64,000 nucleotides of DNA from assembly GCF_902498915.1 (NCBI RefSeq), contig NZ_CABVLQ010000001.1, one strand, 5' to 3'. The position numbers and the translations under genes are program-made. Below, piece by piece: positions 27,892 to 35,716 of this stretch (within the stretch, counting starts at the first letter, position 1; every line of letters begins with the position of its first letter). This DNA is from Escherichia ruysiae. GTDB taxonomy: Bacteria > Pseudomonadota > Gammaproteobacteria > Enterobacterales > Enterobacteriaceae. The notes beneath the pieces are model-generated. The model ran no database searches. It saw nothing but the letters and a program-made list of their open reading frames with translations, and was not told the DNA's origin.

Positions 27892-28080
27892 CTACTTTTT
27901 TTGCGCAAACTCAGCCAATAACGGCCAACGTTTTAATGCCGCAGCCAACTGTTCTCGTTGGGAAATATCGGCATAATCAATATCAGGCAGTGAAAAAGCC
28001 TGTTTTAACGCCAAAATATCATTCTGGAAGATATAGCCTATCGCGGGATCAGGCAGAATATCGGGTTCGTTGTTATTCAT
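27892..28080 (-). CDS. bcsR: Cellulose biosynthesis protein BcsR (YhjR)
   Basis: This is a 62-residue cytoplasmic protein with no membrane segment. Sequence around NNNEPDILPDPAIGYIFQNDILALKQAF is typical of YhjR. BcsR binds and stabilises BcsQ and regulates assembly of the BcsRQE complex. It is the first gene of the bcsRQABZC operon. The 258 bp to bcsE hold the two divergent promoters, with no other gene seen. Confidence 0.92.
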   Translation of the reverse strand: MNNNEPDILPDPAIGYIFQNDILALKQAFSLPDIDYADISQREQLAAALKRWPLLAEFAQKK

Positions 28081-28338
28081 TATGGTTGATCCCTATGAAA
28101 TAAACATATTACACAGTAAGACAATTTCGCCGCTTTATTGCTAACGGCAGCACAGAAACCCGCTCATTTTTTGACTTTCCGTTACGCAACAGAAAAACTA
28201 AAAAACGAAAAGGCTGATATCACAAGGTTTCTGGCCTGTTAAATTGATTCACATGCTAAATCTGATAAGTTTTAATTTCAATGGTAGGTTTATTTCTTAG
28301 CTTTCGCTAGTAAACTGATAATCAGACAAAATGGCGAC

Positions 28339-29910
28339 TTGAGGGACACTGTGGACCCCGTATTCTCTATCGGTATCTCATCCTTGTGGGATGAGCTGCG
28401 ACATATGCCAGCAGGCGGCGTCTGGTGGTTTAACGTCGATCGTCAAGAAGATGCTATTAGCCTGGTGAATCAAACGATGGCTTCTCAAGCTGAAACCGCG
28501 CAAGTCGCGGTCATTAGCATGGATAGCGATCCCGAGAAAATTTTCAAATTAGATGATTCTCAAGGACCAGAAAAAATAAAATTATTTTCAATGCTAAATC
28601 ATGAAAAAGGTCTATACTATTTGCCCCGTGATTTACAATGTTCAGTTGTTCCCAATAATTACCTGTTCATTCTTGTTTGCGCAAATAACGCATGGCAAAA
28701 CATTTCTGCCGAGCGCCTTCGCCTATGGCTGGAAAAAATGAATAAATGGTGCAGGCTAAACCATTGTTCACTGCTGGTAATTAATCCCGGAAACAATAAC
28801 GATAAACAATTTTCATTGTTACTGGAGGAGTATCGTTCGCTTTTTGGACTTGCCAGTTTGCGTTTTCAGGGCGATCAGCATCTGCTGGATATCGCTTTTT
28901 GGTGTAACGAAAAAGGCGTCAGCGCCCGTCAGCAACTGACCGTCCAGCATCAAAATGGCGTCTGGGCGTTAGTTCAGCGCGAAGAGGCGGAGATCCAACC
29001 ACGCAGCGATGAAAAACGTATTCTCAGTAATATTGCCGTACTGGAAGGCGCGCCACCGCTATCGGAACACTGGAAGCTATTCGACAATAACGAAACGCTG
29101 TTCAATGAAGCACGTACCTCTCAGGCCGCGACGGTCGTGTTCTCTTTGCAGCAAAATGGGCAAATTGAACCGCTGGCCCGCAGTATTCATACATTGCGTC
29201 GCCAGCGTGGTAGCGCGTTGAAAATCCTCGTGCGGGAAAATATTGCCAGCCTGCGCGCCACCGACGAACGTTTACTGTTGGCCTGCGGCGCAAATATGGT
29301 TATTCCATGGAACGCCCCGCTCTCTCGCTGTCTGACAATGATTGAAAGCGTGCAGGGACAGAAGTTTAGCCGCTATGTACCGGAAGATATCACCACGCTG
29401 TTGTCGATGACTCAGCCGATTAAACTGCGGGGGTTCCAGAAGTGGGATGTATTCTGTGACGCGGTCAATAATATGATGAATAACACCCTGTTACCTGCTC
29501 ACGGCAAAGGCGTTCTGGTGGCTCTGCGCCCGGTGCCTGGCATTCGCGTTGAACAAGCTCTGACGCTGTGTCGCCCTAATCGTACCGGCGATATTATGAC
29601 GATTGGCGGCAATCGACTGGTGCTGTTCCTCTCTTTCTGCCGGATTAACGATCTGGATACCGCATTGAATCATATCTTCCCACTACCTACTGGCGACATT
29701 TTCTCTAACCGCATGGTCTGGTTTGAAGATGACCAAATCAGCGCCGAGCTGGTGCAAATGCGTTTACTCGCCCCGGAACAATGGGGGATGCCGCTGCCTT
29801 TAACGCAGGGTTCCACGCCAGTCATCAATGCCGAACACGATGGTCGCAACTGGCGACGCATACCTGAACCACTGCGATTATTGGATGATGCTGTGGAGCG
29901 TTCATCATGA
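28339..29910 (+). CDS. bcsE: c-di-GMP-binding cellulose regulator BcsE
   Basis: The product has 523 residues from TTG at 28339, the length used for E. coli BcsE. A GTG at 28351 has a better ribosome-binding site (GAGGGA, 5 nt spacing) and would give 519. It has a degenerate receiver-like N-terminal domain, an inactive NTPase-like domain, and a C-terminal GIL domain with the c-di-GMP motif RTGD (about residues 415-418). BcsE boosts cellulose output by recruiting c-di-GMP to the synthase, and binds BcsF at the membrane. Divergent from bcsR; overlaps bcsF by 4 bp. Intact. Confidence 0.94.
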   Translation: MRDTVDPVFSIGISSLWDELRHMPAGGVWWFNVDRQEDAISLVNQTMASQAETAQVAVISMDSDPEKIFKLDDSQGPEKIKLFSMLNHEKGLYYLPRDLQCSVVPNNYLFILVCANNAWQNISAERLRLWLEKMNKWCRLNHCSLLVINPGNNNDKQFSLLLEEYRSLFGLASLRFQGDQHLLDIAFWCNEKGVSARQQLTVQHQNGVWALVQREEAEIQPRSDEKRILSNIAVLEGAPPLSEHWKLFDNNETLFNEARTSQAATVVFSLQQNGQIEPLARSIHTLRRQRGSALKILVRENIASLRATDERLLLACGANMVIPWNAPLSRCLTMIESVQGQKFSRYVPEDITTLLSMTQPIKLRGFQKWDVFCDAVNNMMNNTLLPAHGKGVLVALRPVPGIRVEQALTLCRPNRTGDIMTIGGNRLVLFLSFCRINDLDTALNHIFPLPTGDIFSNRMVWFEDDQISAELVQMRLLAPEQWGMPLPLTQGSTPVINAEHDGRNWRRIPEPLRLLDDAVERSS

Positions 29911-30098
29911 TGACCATCAGCGATATCGTTGAAATTATTATCGTTTGCGCACTGATATTTTTCCCGCTGGGCTATCTGGCGCGGCATTCTCTACGGCGTA
30001 TTCGTGACACTTTGCGTTTGTTATTTGCTAAACCTCGTTATGTAAAACCGGCCGGTACATTACGCCGTGCGGAAAAAGCCAGGGCAACCAAAAAATGA
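29907..30098 (+). CDS. bcsF: Cellulose biosynthesis membrane protein BcsF
   Basis: This 63-residue protein has one N-terminal membrane segment (ISDIVEIIIVCALIFFPLGYLA, about 4-25) and a strongly basic cytoplasmic tail. BcsF recruits BcsE to the inner membrane and links it to BcsG. The start ATGA overlaps the bcsE stop and the stop overlaps the bcsG start, indicating tight translational coupling. Confidence 0.93.
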   Translation: MMTISDIVEIIIVCALIFFPLGYLARHSLRRIRDTLRLLFAKPRYVKPAGTLRRAEKARATKK

Positions 30099-31774
30099 CT
30101 CAATTTACCCAAAACACCGCTATGCCTTCTTCCCTCTGGCAATACTGGCGCGGCCTTTCTGGCTGGAACTTCTATTTTCTGGTCAAGTTTGGCCTGTTAT
30201 GGGCGGGATATCTTAACTTCCATCCGCTGCTTAACCTGGTGTTTGCCGCGTTTCTGCTAATGCCTATTCCGCGCTATAGCCTGCACCGTCTACGCCACTG
30301 GATAGCCCTGCCAATCGGTTTTGCATTGTTCTGGCATGACACCTGGCTGCCAGGCCCGGAAAGCATCATGAGTCAGGGTTCGCAAGTGGCTGGTTTCAGT
30401 AGCGATTATTTAATCGACCTCGTTACTCGCTTTATTAACTGGCAGATGATCGGAGCCATTTTTGTATTGTTAGTGGCGTGGTTGTTCCTGTCACAATGGA
30501 TTCGTATCACCATATTTGTCGTCGCTATTCTGGTATGGCTGAACGTACTTACGCTGGCTGGACCAAGTTTCTCCCTGTGGCCTGCCGGTCAACCGACCAC
30601 GACGGTGACAACGACGGGCGGTAATGCAGCGGCAACGGTCGCAGCCGCAGGCGGTACGCCGGTGGTGGGTGATATGCCTGCGCAAACCGCGCCGCCGACA
30701 ACCGCGAATCTTAATGCATGGCTGAATAATTTCTATAACGCCGAAGCGAAACGTAAATCGACCTTCCCATCCGCGCTTCCGGCAGATGCACAGCCATTTG
30801 AATTGCTGGTCATCAACATCTGCTCACTCTCCTGGTCGGACATTGAAGCTGCCGGGTTAATGTCGCATCCGTTATGGTCGCATTTCGATATTGAGTTCAA
30901 GAATTTCAACTCTGCGACCTCATACAGCGGCCCGGCGGCGATTCGTCTGCTGCGCGCCAGCTGTGGACAAACTTCGCACACCAATCTGTACCAACCAGCC
31001 AATAATGACTGCTATCTGTTCGATAACTTGTCAAAACTGGGCTTTACCCAGCATCTGATGATGGGGCATAACGGTCAATTCGGCGGCTTCCTGAAAGAAG
31101 TGCGCGAAAATGGCGGTATGCAGACAGAATTGATGGATCAAACGAATCTGCCGGTTATTTTGCTGGGCTTTGATGGTTCGCCGGTTTATGACGATACCGC
31201 CGTACTTAACCGCTGGCTGGACGTTACTGAAAAAGATAAAAACAGCCGTAGTGCCACGTTCTACAACACGCTTCCACTGCACGATGGCAACCATTATCCG
31301 GGCGTCAGCAAAACAGCGGATTACAAAGCGCGGGCGCAGAAGTTCTTTGATGAACTGGACGCATTCTTTACTGAACTGGAGAAATCGGGTCGTAAAGTGA
31401 TGGTGGTAGTGGTGCCAGAACACGGCGGCGCGCTGAAGGGCGACAGAATGCAGGTATCTGGCTTACGTGATATCCCTAGCCCGTCTATCACAGACGTCCC
31501 CGTTGGCGTGAAATTCTTCGGTATGAAGGCACCACACCAGGGAGCACCGATTGTCATCGACCAACCAAGCAGTTTCCTGGCAATTTCTGATCTGGTGGTT
31601 CGCGTTCTCGACGGTAAAATTTTCACCGAAGACAATGTTGACTGGAAAAAACTCACCAGCGGATTGCCACAAACAGCACCGGTATCCGAGAACTCAAACG
31701 CGGTGGTGATTCAATATCAGGATAAACCGTACGTTCGCCTGAACGGTGGCGATTGGGTGCCATACCCGCAATAA
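30095..31774 (+). CDS. bcsG: Cellulose phosphoethanolamine transferase BcsG
   Basis: The product has 559 residues. The N-terminal ~180 residues contain about four or five membrane helices, followed by a Thr/Ala/Gly-rich periplasmic linker (about 165-205). The C-terminal alkaline-phosphatase-fold catalytic domain contains the nucleophile serine in SATSYSGPAAIR (about residue 278) and a metal-binding VVVPEHGGALKGDR segment. BcsG transfers phosphoethanolamine from phosphatidylethanolamine to glucose units of the nascent cellulose. It is the last gene of bcsEFG. The LDR array begins 4 bp after its stop. Confidence 0.95.
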   Translation: MTQFTQNTAMPSSLWQYWRGLSGWNFYFLVKFGLLWAGYLNFHPLLNLVFAAFLLMPIPRYSLHRLRHWIALPIGFALFWHDTWLPGPESIMSQGSQVAGFSSDYLIDLVTRFINWQMIGAIFVLLVAWLFLSQWIRITIFVVAILVWLNVLTLAGPSFSLWPAGQPTTTVTTTGGNAAATVAAAGGTPVVGDMPAQTAPPTTANLNAWLNNFYNAEAKRKSTFPSALPADAQPFELLVINICSLSWSDIEAAGLMSHPLWSHFDIEFKNFNSATSYSGPAAIRLLRASCGQTSHTNLYQPANNDCYLFDNLSKLGFTQHLMMGHNGQFGGFLKEVRENGGMQTELMDQTNLPVILLGFDGSPVYDDTAVLNRWLDVTEKDKNSRSATFYNTLPLHDGNHYPGVSKTADYKARAQKFFDELDAFFTELEKSGRKVMVVVVPEHGGALKGDRMQVSGLRDIPSPSITDVPVGVKFFGMKAPHQGAPIVIDQPSSFLAISDLVVRVLDGKIFTEDNVDWKKLTSGLPQTAPVSENSNAVVIQYQDKPYVRLNGGDWVPYPQ

Positions 31775-31780
31775 ACACGA

Positions 31781-31811
31781 AAAAGGCCGCAGAGTTTCAC
31801 CCCTGCGGCCT
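31781..31811 (-). terminator. Terminator of ldr copy 1
   Basis: The stem GGCCGCAG / CTGCGGCC, read on the minus strand, is followed by TTTTTCG. The same hairpin recurs at 32261-32291 and 32742-32772 for copies 2 and 3. Confidence 0.85.
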
Positions 31812-31859
31812 GGTTCGGGCGCAAATTGCCATTACGGCAGCCGACGCCCGCATGGCATG

Positions 31860-31967
31860 TTACTTCCGCTTATTCAGCCAGCCCACGATCAGACTGGCGA
31901 GAATGCCAGCAATGACCGGAGCCGCTAAATCGTGCCAGAAGGCCATGCCTAACTGCGCGAGCGTCAT
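31860..31967 (-). CDS. ldrD: Small toxic membrane peptide Ldr, copy 1
   Basis: This is a 35-residue peptide beginning MTLAQLGMAFWHDLAAP and ending GWLNKRK. It has one hydrophobic helix (about residues 15-30) and a basic tail. It is a type I toxin that inserts in the inner membrane and condenses the nucleoid when overproduced, silenced by the antisense Rdl RNA. It has Leu at position 3 where the other two copies have Phe. The symbol ldrD is used by position; which of the three copies is orthologous to K-12 ldrD cannot be decided. Confidence 0.88.
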   Translation of the reverse strand: MTLAQLGMAFWHDLAAPVIAGILASLIVGWLNKRK

Positions 31968-32013
31968 ATAGCCGCCTGTGTTGTAATGACAACGTTTCGC
32001 GGCTATTCTTGTA

Positions 32014-32083
32014 TTGTTTGGATGCAAGAATGGCCCCCGTGATGTTGTCAGGTATATACCTGCAACGTGCGGGGGTTTTCTCT
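32014..32083 (+). ncRNA. rdlD: Rdl antisense RNA, copy 1 (approximate ends)
   Basis: The conserved core GGCCCCCGTGATGTTGTCAG and onward to GCGGGGGTTTTCTC forms a hairpin (GCCCCCG...GTGCGGGGGT) with a T-tract. It lies opposite the ldr mRNA leader on the other strand, as known for Rdl. The 5' end is estimated. Confidence 0.7.
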
Positions 32084-32260
32084 CTCCAGCAACCAATGCC
32101 ACCAGGGATTAAGCCCCCGCAACATTGCGCCTCACCGGACTCTTCCGGCTTGCCGCTGATTCTACGACTGTTTTTCTGCTTCGAAATCCATTACTTCTTC
32201 ACTCTGTGCTGCGCATTCCGCAGAATATTACCGGCTTGCAGCCGTTGCATTTTTCTTACG

Positions 32261-32291
32261 AAAAAGGCCGCAGAGTTTTACCCCTGCGGCC
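32261..32291 (-). terminator. Terminator of ldr copy 2
   Basis: Same GGCCGCAG / CTGCGGCC stem and T-run as in copy 1. Confidence 0.85.
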
Positions 32292-32340
32292 TGTTCCGGG
32301 CGCAAATTGCCATTACGGCAGCCGACGCCCGCATGGCATG

Positions 32341-32448
32341 TTACTTCCACTTATTCAGCCAGCCCACGATCAGACTGGCGAGAATGCCAGCAATGACCGG
32401 AGCCGCTAAATCGTGCCAGAAGGCCATGCCTAACTGCGCGAACGTCAT
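32341..32448 (-). CDS. Small toxic membrane peptide Ldr, copy 2
   Basis: A 35-residue peptide beginning MTFAQLGMAFWHDLAAP and ending GWLNKWK. It differs from copy 1 at position 3 (Phe) and at position 34 (Trp replaces Arg), which removes one positive charge from the C-terminal tail. Otherwise it has the same single-helix layout and the same context of antisense Rdl and terminator. Confidence 0.88.
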   Translation of the reverse strand: MTFAQLGMAFWHDLAAPVIAGILASLIVGWLNKWK

Positions 32449-32494
32449 ATAGCCGCCTGTGTTGTAATGACAACGTTTCGCGGCTATTCTTGAA

Positions 32495-32563
32495 TGGTCT
32501 AGATGCAAGAATGGCCCCCGTGATGTTGTCAGGTATATACCTGCAACGTGCGGGGGTTTTCTC
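32495..32563 (+). ncRNA. Rdl antisense RNA, copy 2 (approximate ends)
   Basis: Same core as copy 1, with GGTCTAGATGCAAGAATGG at the 5' side, closest to the RdlD sequence I remember. It ends in the GCGGGGGTTTTCTC terminator. Confidence 0.7.
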
Positions 32564-32741
32564 TCTCCAGCAACCAATGCCACCAGGGATAAAGCCCCCG
32601 CAACATTGCGCCTCACCGGAACCCTCCGGCTTGCGGCTGATTCTACGACTGTTTTTCTGCTTCGAAATCCACCACTTCTTCACTCTGTGCAGTGCGTTCC
32701 GCAGAATATTACCGGCTTGCAGCCGTTGCATTTTTCTTACG

Positions 32742-32772
32742 AAAAAGGCCGCAGAGTTTTAGCCCTGCGGCC
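32742..32772 (-). terminator. Terminator of ldr copy 3
   Basis: Same stem and T-run as in copies 1 and 2. Confidence 0.85.
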
Positions 32773-32821
32773 TGTTCCGGGCGCAAATTGCCATTACGGC
32801 AGCCGACGCCCGCACAACACG

Positions 32822-32929
32822 TTACTTCCGCTTATTCAGCCAGCTCACGATCAGGCTGGCGAGAATGCCAGCAATGACCGGAGCCGCTAAATCGTGCCAG
32901 AAGGCCATGCCTAACTGCGCGAACGTCAT
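32822..32929 (-). CDS. Small toxic membrane peptide Ldr, copy 3
   Basis: A 35-residue peptide beginning MTFAQLGMAFWHDLAAP and ending SWLNKRK. It has Ser where the other two copies have Gly near position 29, otherwise the same single-helix toxin. It is the copy nearest yhjV. Confidence 0.88.
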   Translation of the reverse strand: MTFAQLGMAFWHDLAAPVIAGILASLIVSWLNKRK

Positions 32930-32975
32930 ATAGCCGCCTGTGTTGTAATGACAACGTTTCGCGGCTATTCTTAAG

Positions 32976-33044
32976 CGGTCTAGGTTCAAGATTAGCCCCC
33001 GTGATGTTGTCAGGTATATACCTGCAACGTGCGGGGGTTTTCTC
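32976..33044 (+). ncRNA. Rdl antisense RNA, copy 3 (approximate ends)
   Basis: Same core and terminator as the other copies. The 5' part differs (GGTCTAGGTTCAAGATTAG), which should be matched by the complementary leader of ldr copy 3, since they are the two strands of one segment. Confidence 0.68.
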
Positions 33045-33410
33045 TCTCCAGCAACCAATGCCACCAGGGATAAAGCCCCCGCAACATTGCGCCTCACCGG
33101 AACCCTCCGGCTTGCGGCTGATTCTACTGACGCTTTCTGCCCCTGGCATCTGCCTGTTTTTCACTTTGCGCGATACATTCCAGCTTATTTTCATATTTGC
33201 AGAATTTTCACTGTACGCATTACCCGCGCTCTGACACCAGACTGGTAGTGAAATGCGCAATTTTGTAGAATTGCGCCTCCTCGCGATTCTCCCCGGTGAA
33301 TCTGTTGCCTCATTCTTAGCACACTGCGTATTCGACTTCTCCGCCTGTTGCGCAAGAGAAACGGGGGATAACCATCTTTGCGGGGCTGACTTCTTTCTGG
33401 ACAGGACTTT

Positions 33411-34682
33411 ATGCAGGACAACACATTACAACTACGCGATCAGAAATTACCATTTACGCGATACGACTTCGGCTGGGTTTTATTATGCATAGGAATGGCA
33501 ATTGGTGCCGGAACGGTGCTGATGCCAGTACAAATTGGGCTGAAGGGAATTTGGGTATTTATCACCGCCGCCATTATTGCTTATCCAGCAACCTGGGTAG
33601 TGCAAGATATTTATTTAAAAACACTATCTGAAAGTGAATCCTGTAATGACTACACCGATATTATCAGTCATTACCTGGGGAAGAACTGGGGAATATTTCT
33701 CGGCGTTATCTACTTTTTGATGATTATCCACGGAATTTTTATCTATTCCCTCTCCGTGGTTTTCGACAGCGCCTCATACCTGAAAACCTTCGGTTTGACC
33801 GATGCCGATCTTTCACAATCCCTACTTTATAAAGTGGCTATTTTCGCCGTACTGGTAGCTATCGCGTCAGGTGGGGAAAGATTATTGTTTAAAATTTCCG
33901 GCCCGATGGTGGTGGTCAAAGTGGGCATTATTGTGGTGTTCGGTTTTGCGATGATCCCGCACTGGAATTTCGCCAATATAACCGCGTTCCCACAAGCCTC
34001 CGTCTTCTTTCGCGACGTCCTGCTTACTATCCCTTTTTGCTTCTTTTCTGCAGTATTTATTCAGGTGCTTAACCCGATGAATATTGCCTACCGCAAACGA
34101 GAAGCAAATAAAGTGCTGGCAACACGACTCGCGCTGCGCACCCATCGGATTAGCTATATCACGCTCATCGCGGTGATCCTGTTTTTTGCCTTTTCGTTTA
34201 CCTTTTCGATTAGCCATGAAGAAGCCGTTTCTGCCTTTGAGCAAAATATCTCGGCACTGGCACTGGCCGCGCAGGTGATCCCTGGGCATATCATTCATAT
34301 CACCTCTACGGTGTTGAATATCTTTGCTGTACTGACCGCATTTTTTGGCATTTATCTCGGTTTCCACGAGGCCATTAAAGGCATTATTCTCAATCTGTTA
34401 AGCCGAATTATTGATACCCGAAAAATTAACTCACGCATACTGACTCTGGCAATTTGCGCTTTTATCGTCATTACGTTGACGATTTGGGTTTCGTTTCGCG
34501 TATCGGTGCTGGTGTTCTTTCAGTTGGGAAGCCCGTTATATGGCATTGTGTCGTGCCTCATTCCGTTTTTCCTGATCTATAAAGTCGCACAACTGGAAAA
34601 ACTTCGCGGGTTAAAAGTCTGGCTGATTCTGCTGTACGGCATTTTGCTGTGCTTGTCGCCACTGTTGAAGTTGATTGAGTAA
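33411..34682 (+). CDS. yhjV: Amino-acid permease YhjV (HAAAP/STP family)
   Basis: The product is a 423-residue inner-membrane protein with about 11 helices. It resembles the SdaC/TdcC serine-threonine transporters: FGWVLLCIGMAIGAGTVLMPVQIG near residue 22 is the family's substrate and proton entry region. The substrate is not established; serine or another hydroxy amino acid is likely from family. ATG is preceded by ACAGGAC. It ends in a hairpin shared with the convergent dpp operon. Confidence 0.92.
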   Translation: MQDNTLQLRDQKLPFTRYDFGWVLLCIGMAIGAGTVLMPVQIGLKGIWVFITAAIIAYPATWVVQDIYLKTLSESESCNDYTDIISHYLGKNWGIFLGVIYFLMIIHGIFIYSLSVVFDSASYLKTFGLTDADLSQSLLYKVAIFAVLVAIASGGERLLFKISGPMVVVKVGIIVVFGFAMIPHWNFANITAFPQASVFFRDVLLTIPFCFFSAVFIQVLNPMNIAYRKREANKVLATRLALRTHRISYITLIAVILFFAFSFTFSISHEEAVSAFEQNISALALAAQVIPGHIIHITSTVLNIFAVLTAFFGIYLGFHEAIKGIILNLLSRIIDTRKINSRILTLAICAFIVITLTIWVSFRVSVLVFFQLGSPLYGIVSCLIPFFLIYKVAQLEKLRGLKVWLILLYGILLCLSPLLKLIE

Positions 34683-34707
34683 ACCGGAGCGCATGGCCCC
34701 GGTTTTG
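34681..34707. terminator. Terminator between yhjV and dppF
   Basis: AAACCGG and CCGGTTT form a 7-bp stem followed by TTG on the plus strand. It sits between convergent stop codons. Confidence 0.7.
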
Positions 34708-34711
34708 TGAG

Positions 34712-35716
34712 TTAACGCTGCGGATTTTCATCCTGATCAACAGCAAAACAAGCGACCAGTTGACCGCCGTAGTCTTTTAGCTGCGGCTGCAACTGGGTGC
34801 AGGGGCCGAAGCGCCGACGACAGCGGGCGTTGAAGGCGCAACCCGGCGGTGGATTCAGCGGGCTTGGCAGTTCACCGGTGAGCTTGATGCGCTCGCGGCG
34901 ATCGTCCGGATTCAGGCGCGGCGTCGCAGAGAGCAGTGCCTGAGTATACGGATGGCGCGGGTTATTAAAGATTTGTTCCTTCGTTCCCTTCTCCACGCAG
35001 CGGCCCAGGTACATCACCATCACTTCATCGGCAATGTGCTCCACCACCGACAGGTCGTGGGAGATGAAGACATAAGAAAGCCCCAGTTCCTGCTGCAAAT
35101 CCATCATCAGGTTGAGCACCTGCGCACGCACCGAGACGTCCAGCGCGGAAACCGGTTCATCGGCAATCACCACGTCCGGGTCGAGCATCAGACCACGTGC
35201 AATGGCGATACGCTGACGCTGACCGCCGGAAAACATGTGCGGATAGCGGTCGTAGTGCTCGGTTTTCAGGCCGACTTTCGCCATCATCGACAGGGCTTTT
35301 TCCCGACGCTGTTCTTTGCTTAAGCTGGTGTTGATCAGCAGCGGCTCTTCGAGAATTTGCCCAACTTTTTTACGCGGATTCAGCGAACCGTAAGGGTTCT
35401 GGAAGACAATCTGGATTTTCTGCCGACGCAGCTTCTGCGCCTGCGGATCGTGCTTGAGCAAATCCTGCCCCTGGTAATACAGCTCGCCGCCGGTGGGCGT
35501 TTCAATCATCGTCAGCAACCGACCGAGGGTCGATTTACCGCAGCCAGATTCGCCCACTACTGCCAGCGTTTTGCCACGTTCAAGGTTAAACGAAACACCA
35601 TCCAGCGCCTTCACCAGACGTTCCGGTGCGAACATACCTTTCTTCACCGGATAATGTTTTTTCAGGTCGATAGCCTGCAACAGCGGTTGTTGCGAGGTGG
35701 CCTCTTGCGTACTCAT
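34712..35716 (-). CDS. dppF: Dipeptide ABC transporter ATPase DppF
   Basis: The product is a 334-residue ABC ATPase of the oligopeptide/dipeptide family. Walker A is GESGCGKST (about residue 55), the ABC signature FSGGQRQR (about 166), Walker B VVIADEPVSALD. The C-terminal oligopeptide-transporter extension carries Cys residues in GCAFNARCRRRFGPC typical of the Fe-S-binding tail of DppD/DppF. It pairs with DppD to drive import through DppBC. Last gene of dppABCDF, overlapping dppD by 4 bp. Confidence 0.97.
   Translation of the reverse strand: MSTQEATSQQPLLQAIDLKKHYPVKKGMFAPERLVKALDGVSFNLERGKTLAVVGESGCGKSTLGRLLTMIETPTGGELYYQGQDLLKHDPQAQKLRRQKIQIVFQNPYGSLNPRKKVGQILEEPLLINTSLSKEQRREKALSMMAKVGLKTEHYDRYPHMFSGGQRQRIAIARGLMLDPDVVIADEPVSALDVSVRAQVLNLMMDLQQELGLSYVFISHDLSVVEHIADEVMVMYLGRCVEKGTKEQIFNNPRHPYTQALLSATPRLNPDDRRERIKLTGELPSPLNPPPGCAFNARCRRRFGPCTQLQPQLKDYGGQLVACFAVDQDENPQR

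Larger units (their letters stand above)
31778..33127. repeat. Three tandem long direct repeats (LDR), period 481 bp
   Basis: Units run from 31778 to 32258, 32259 to 32739 and 32740 to about 33127; the third is truncated at its yhjV-side end (388 bp). Each unit carries on the minus strand one 35-codon Ldr toxin with its own terminator, and on the plus strand an Rdl antisense RNA. The exact 481-bp offset between the three ldr stop codons shows head-to-tail amplification. K-12 has a single unit here (ldrD) and three elsewhere (ldrA-C). Confidence 0.93.

Noticed and set aside
32009..32890. Plus-strand open frames of 90-147 codons in the LDR units
   Set aside because: They read through the Rdl RNA, its terminator and repeated DNA; the repeats explain the openness.
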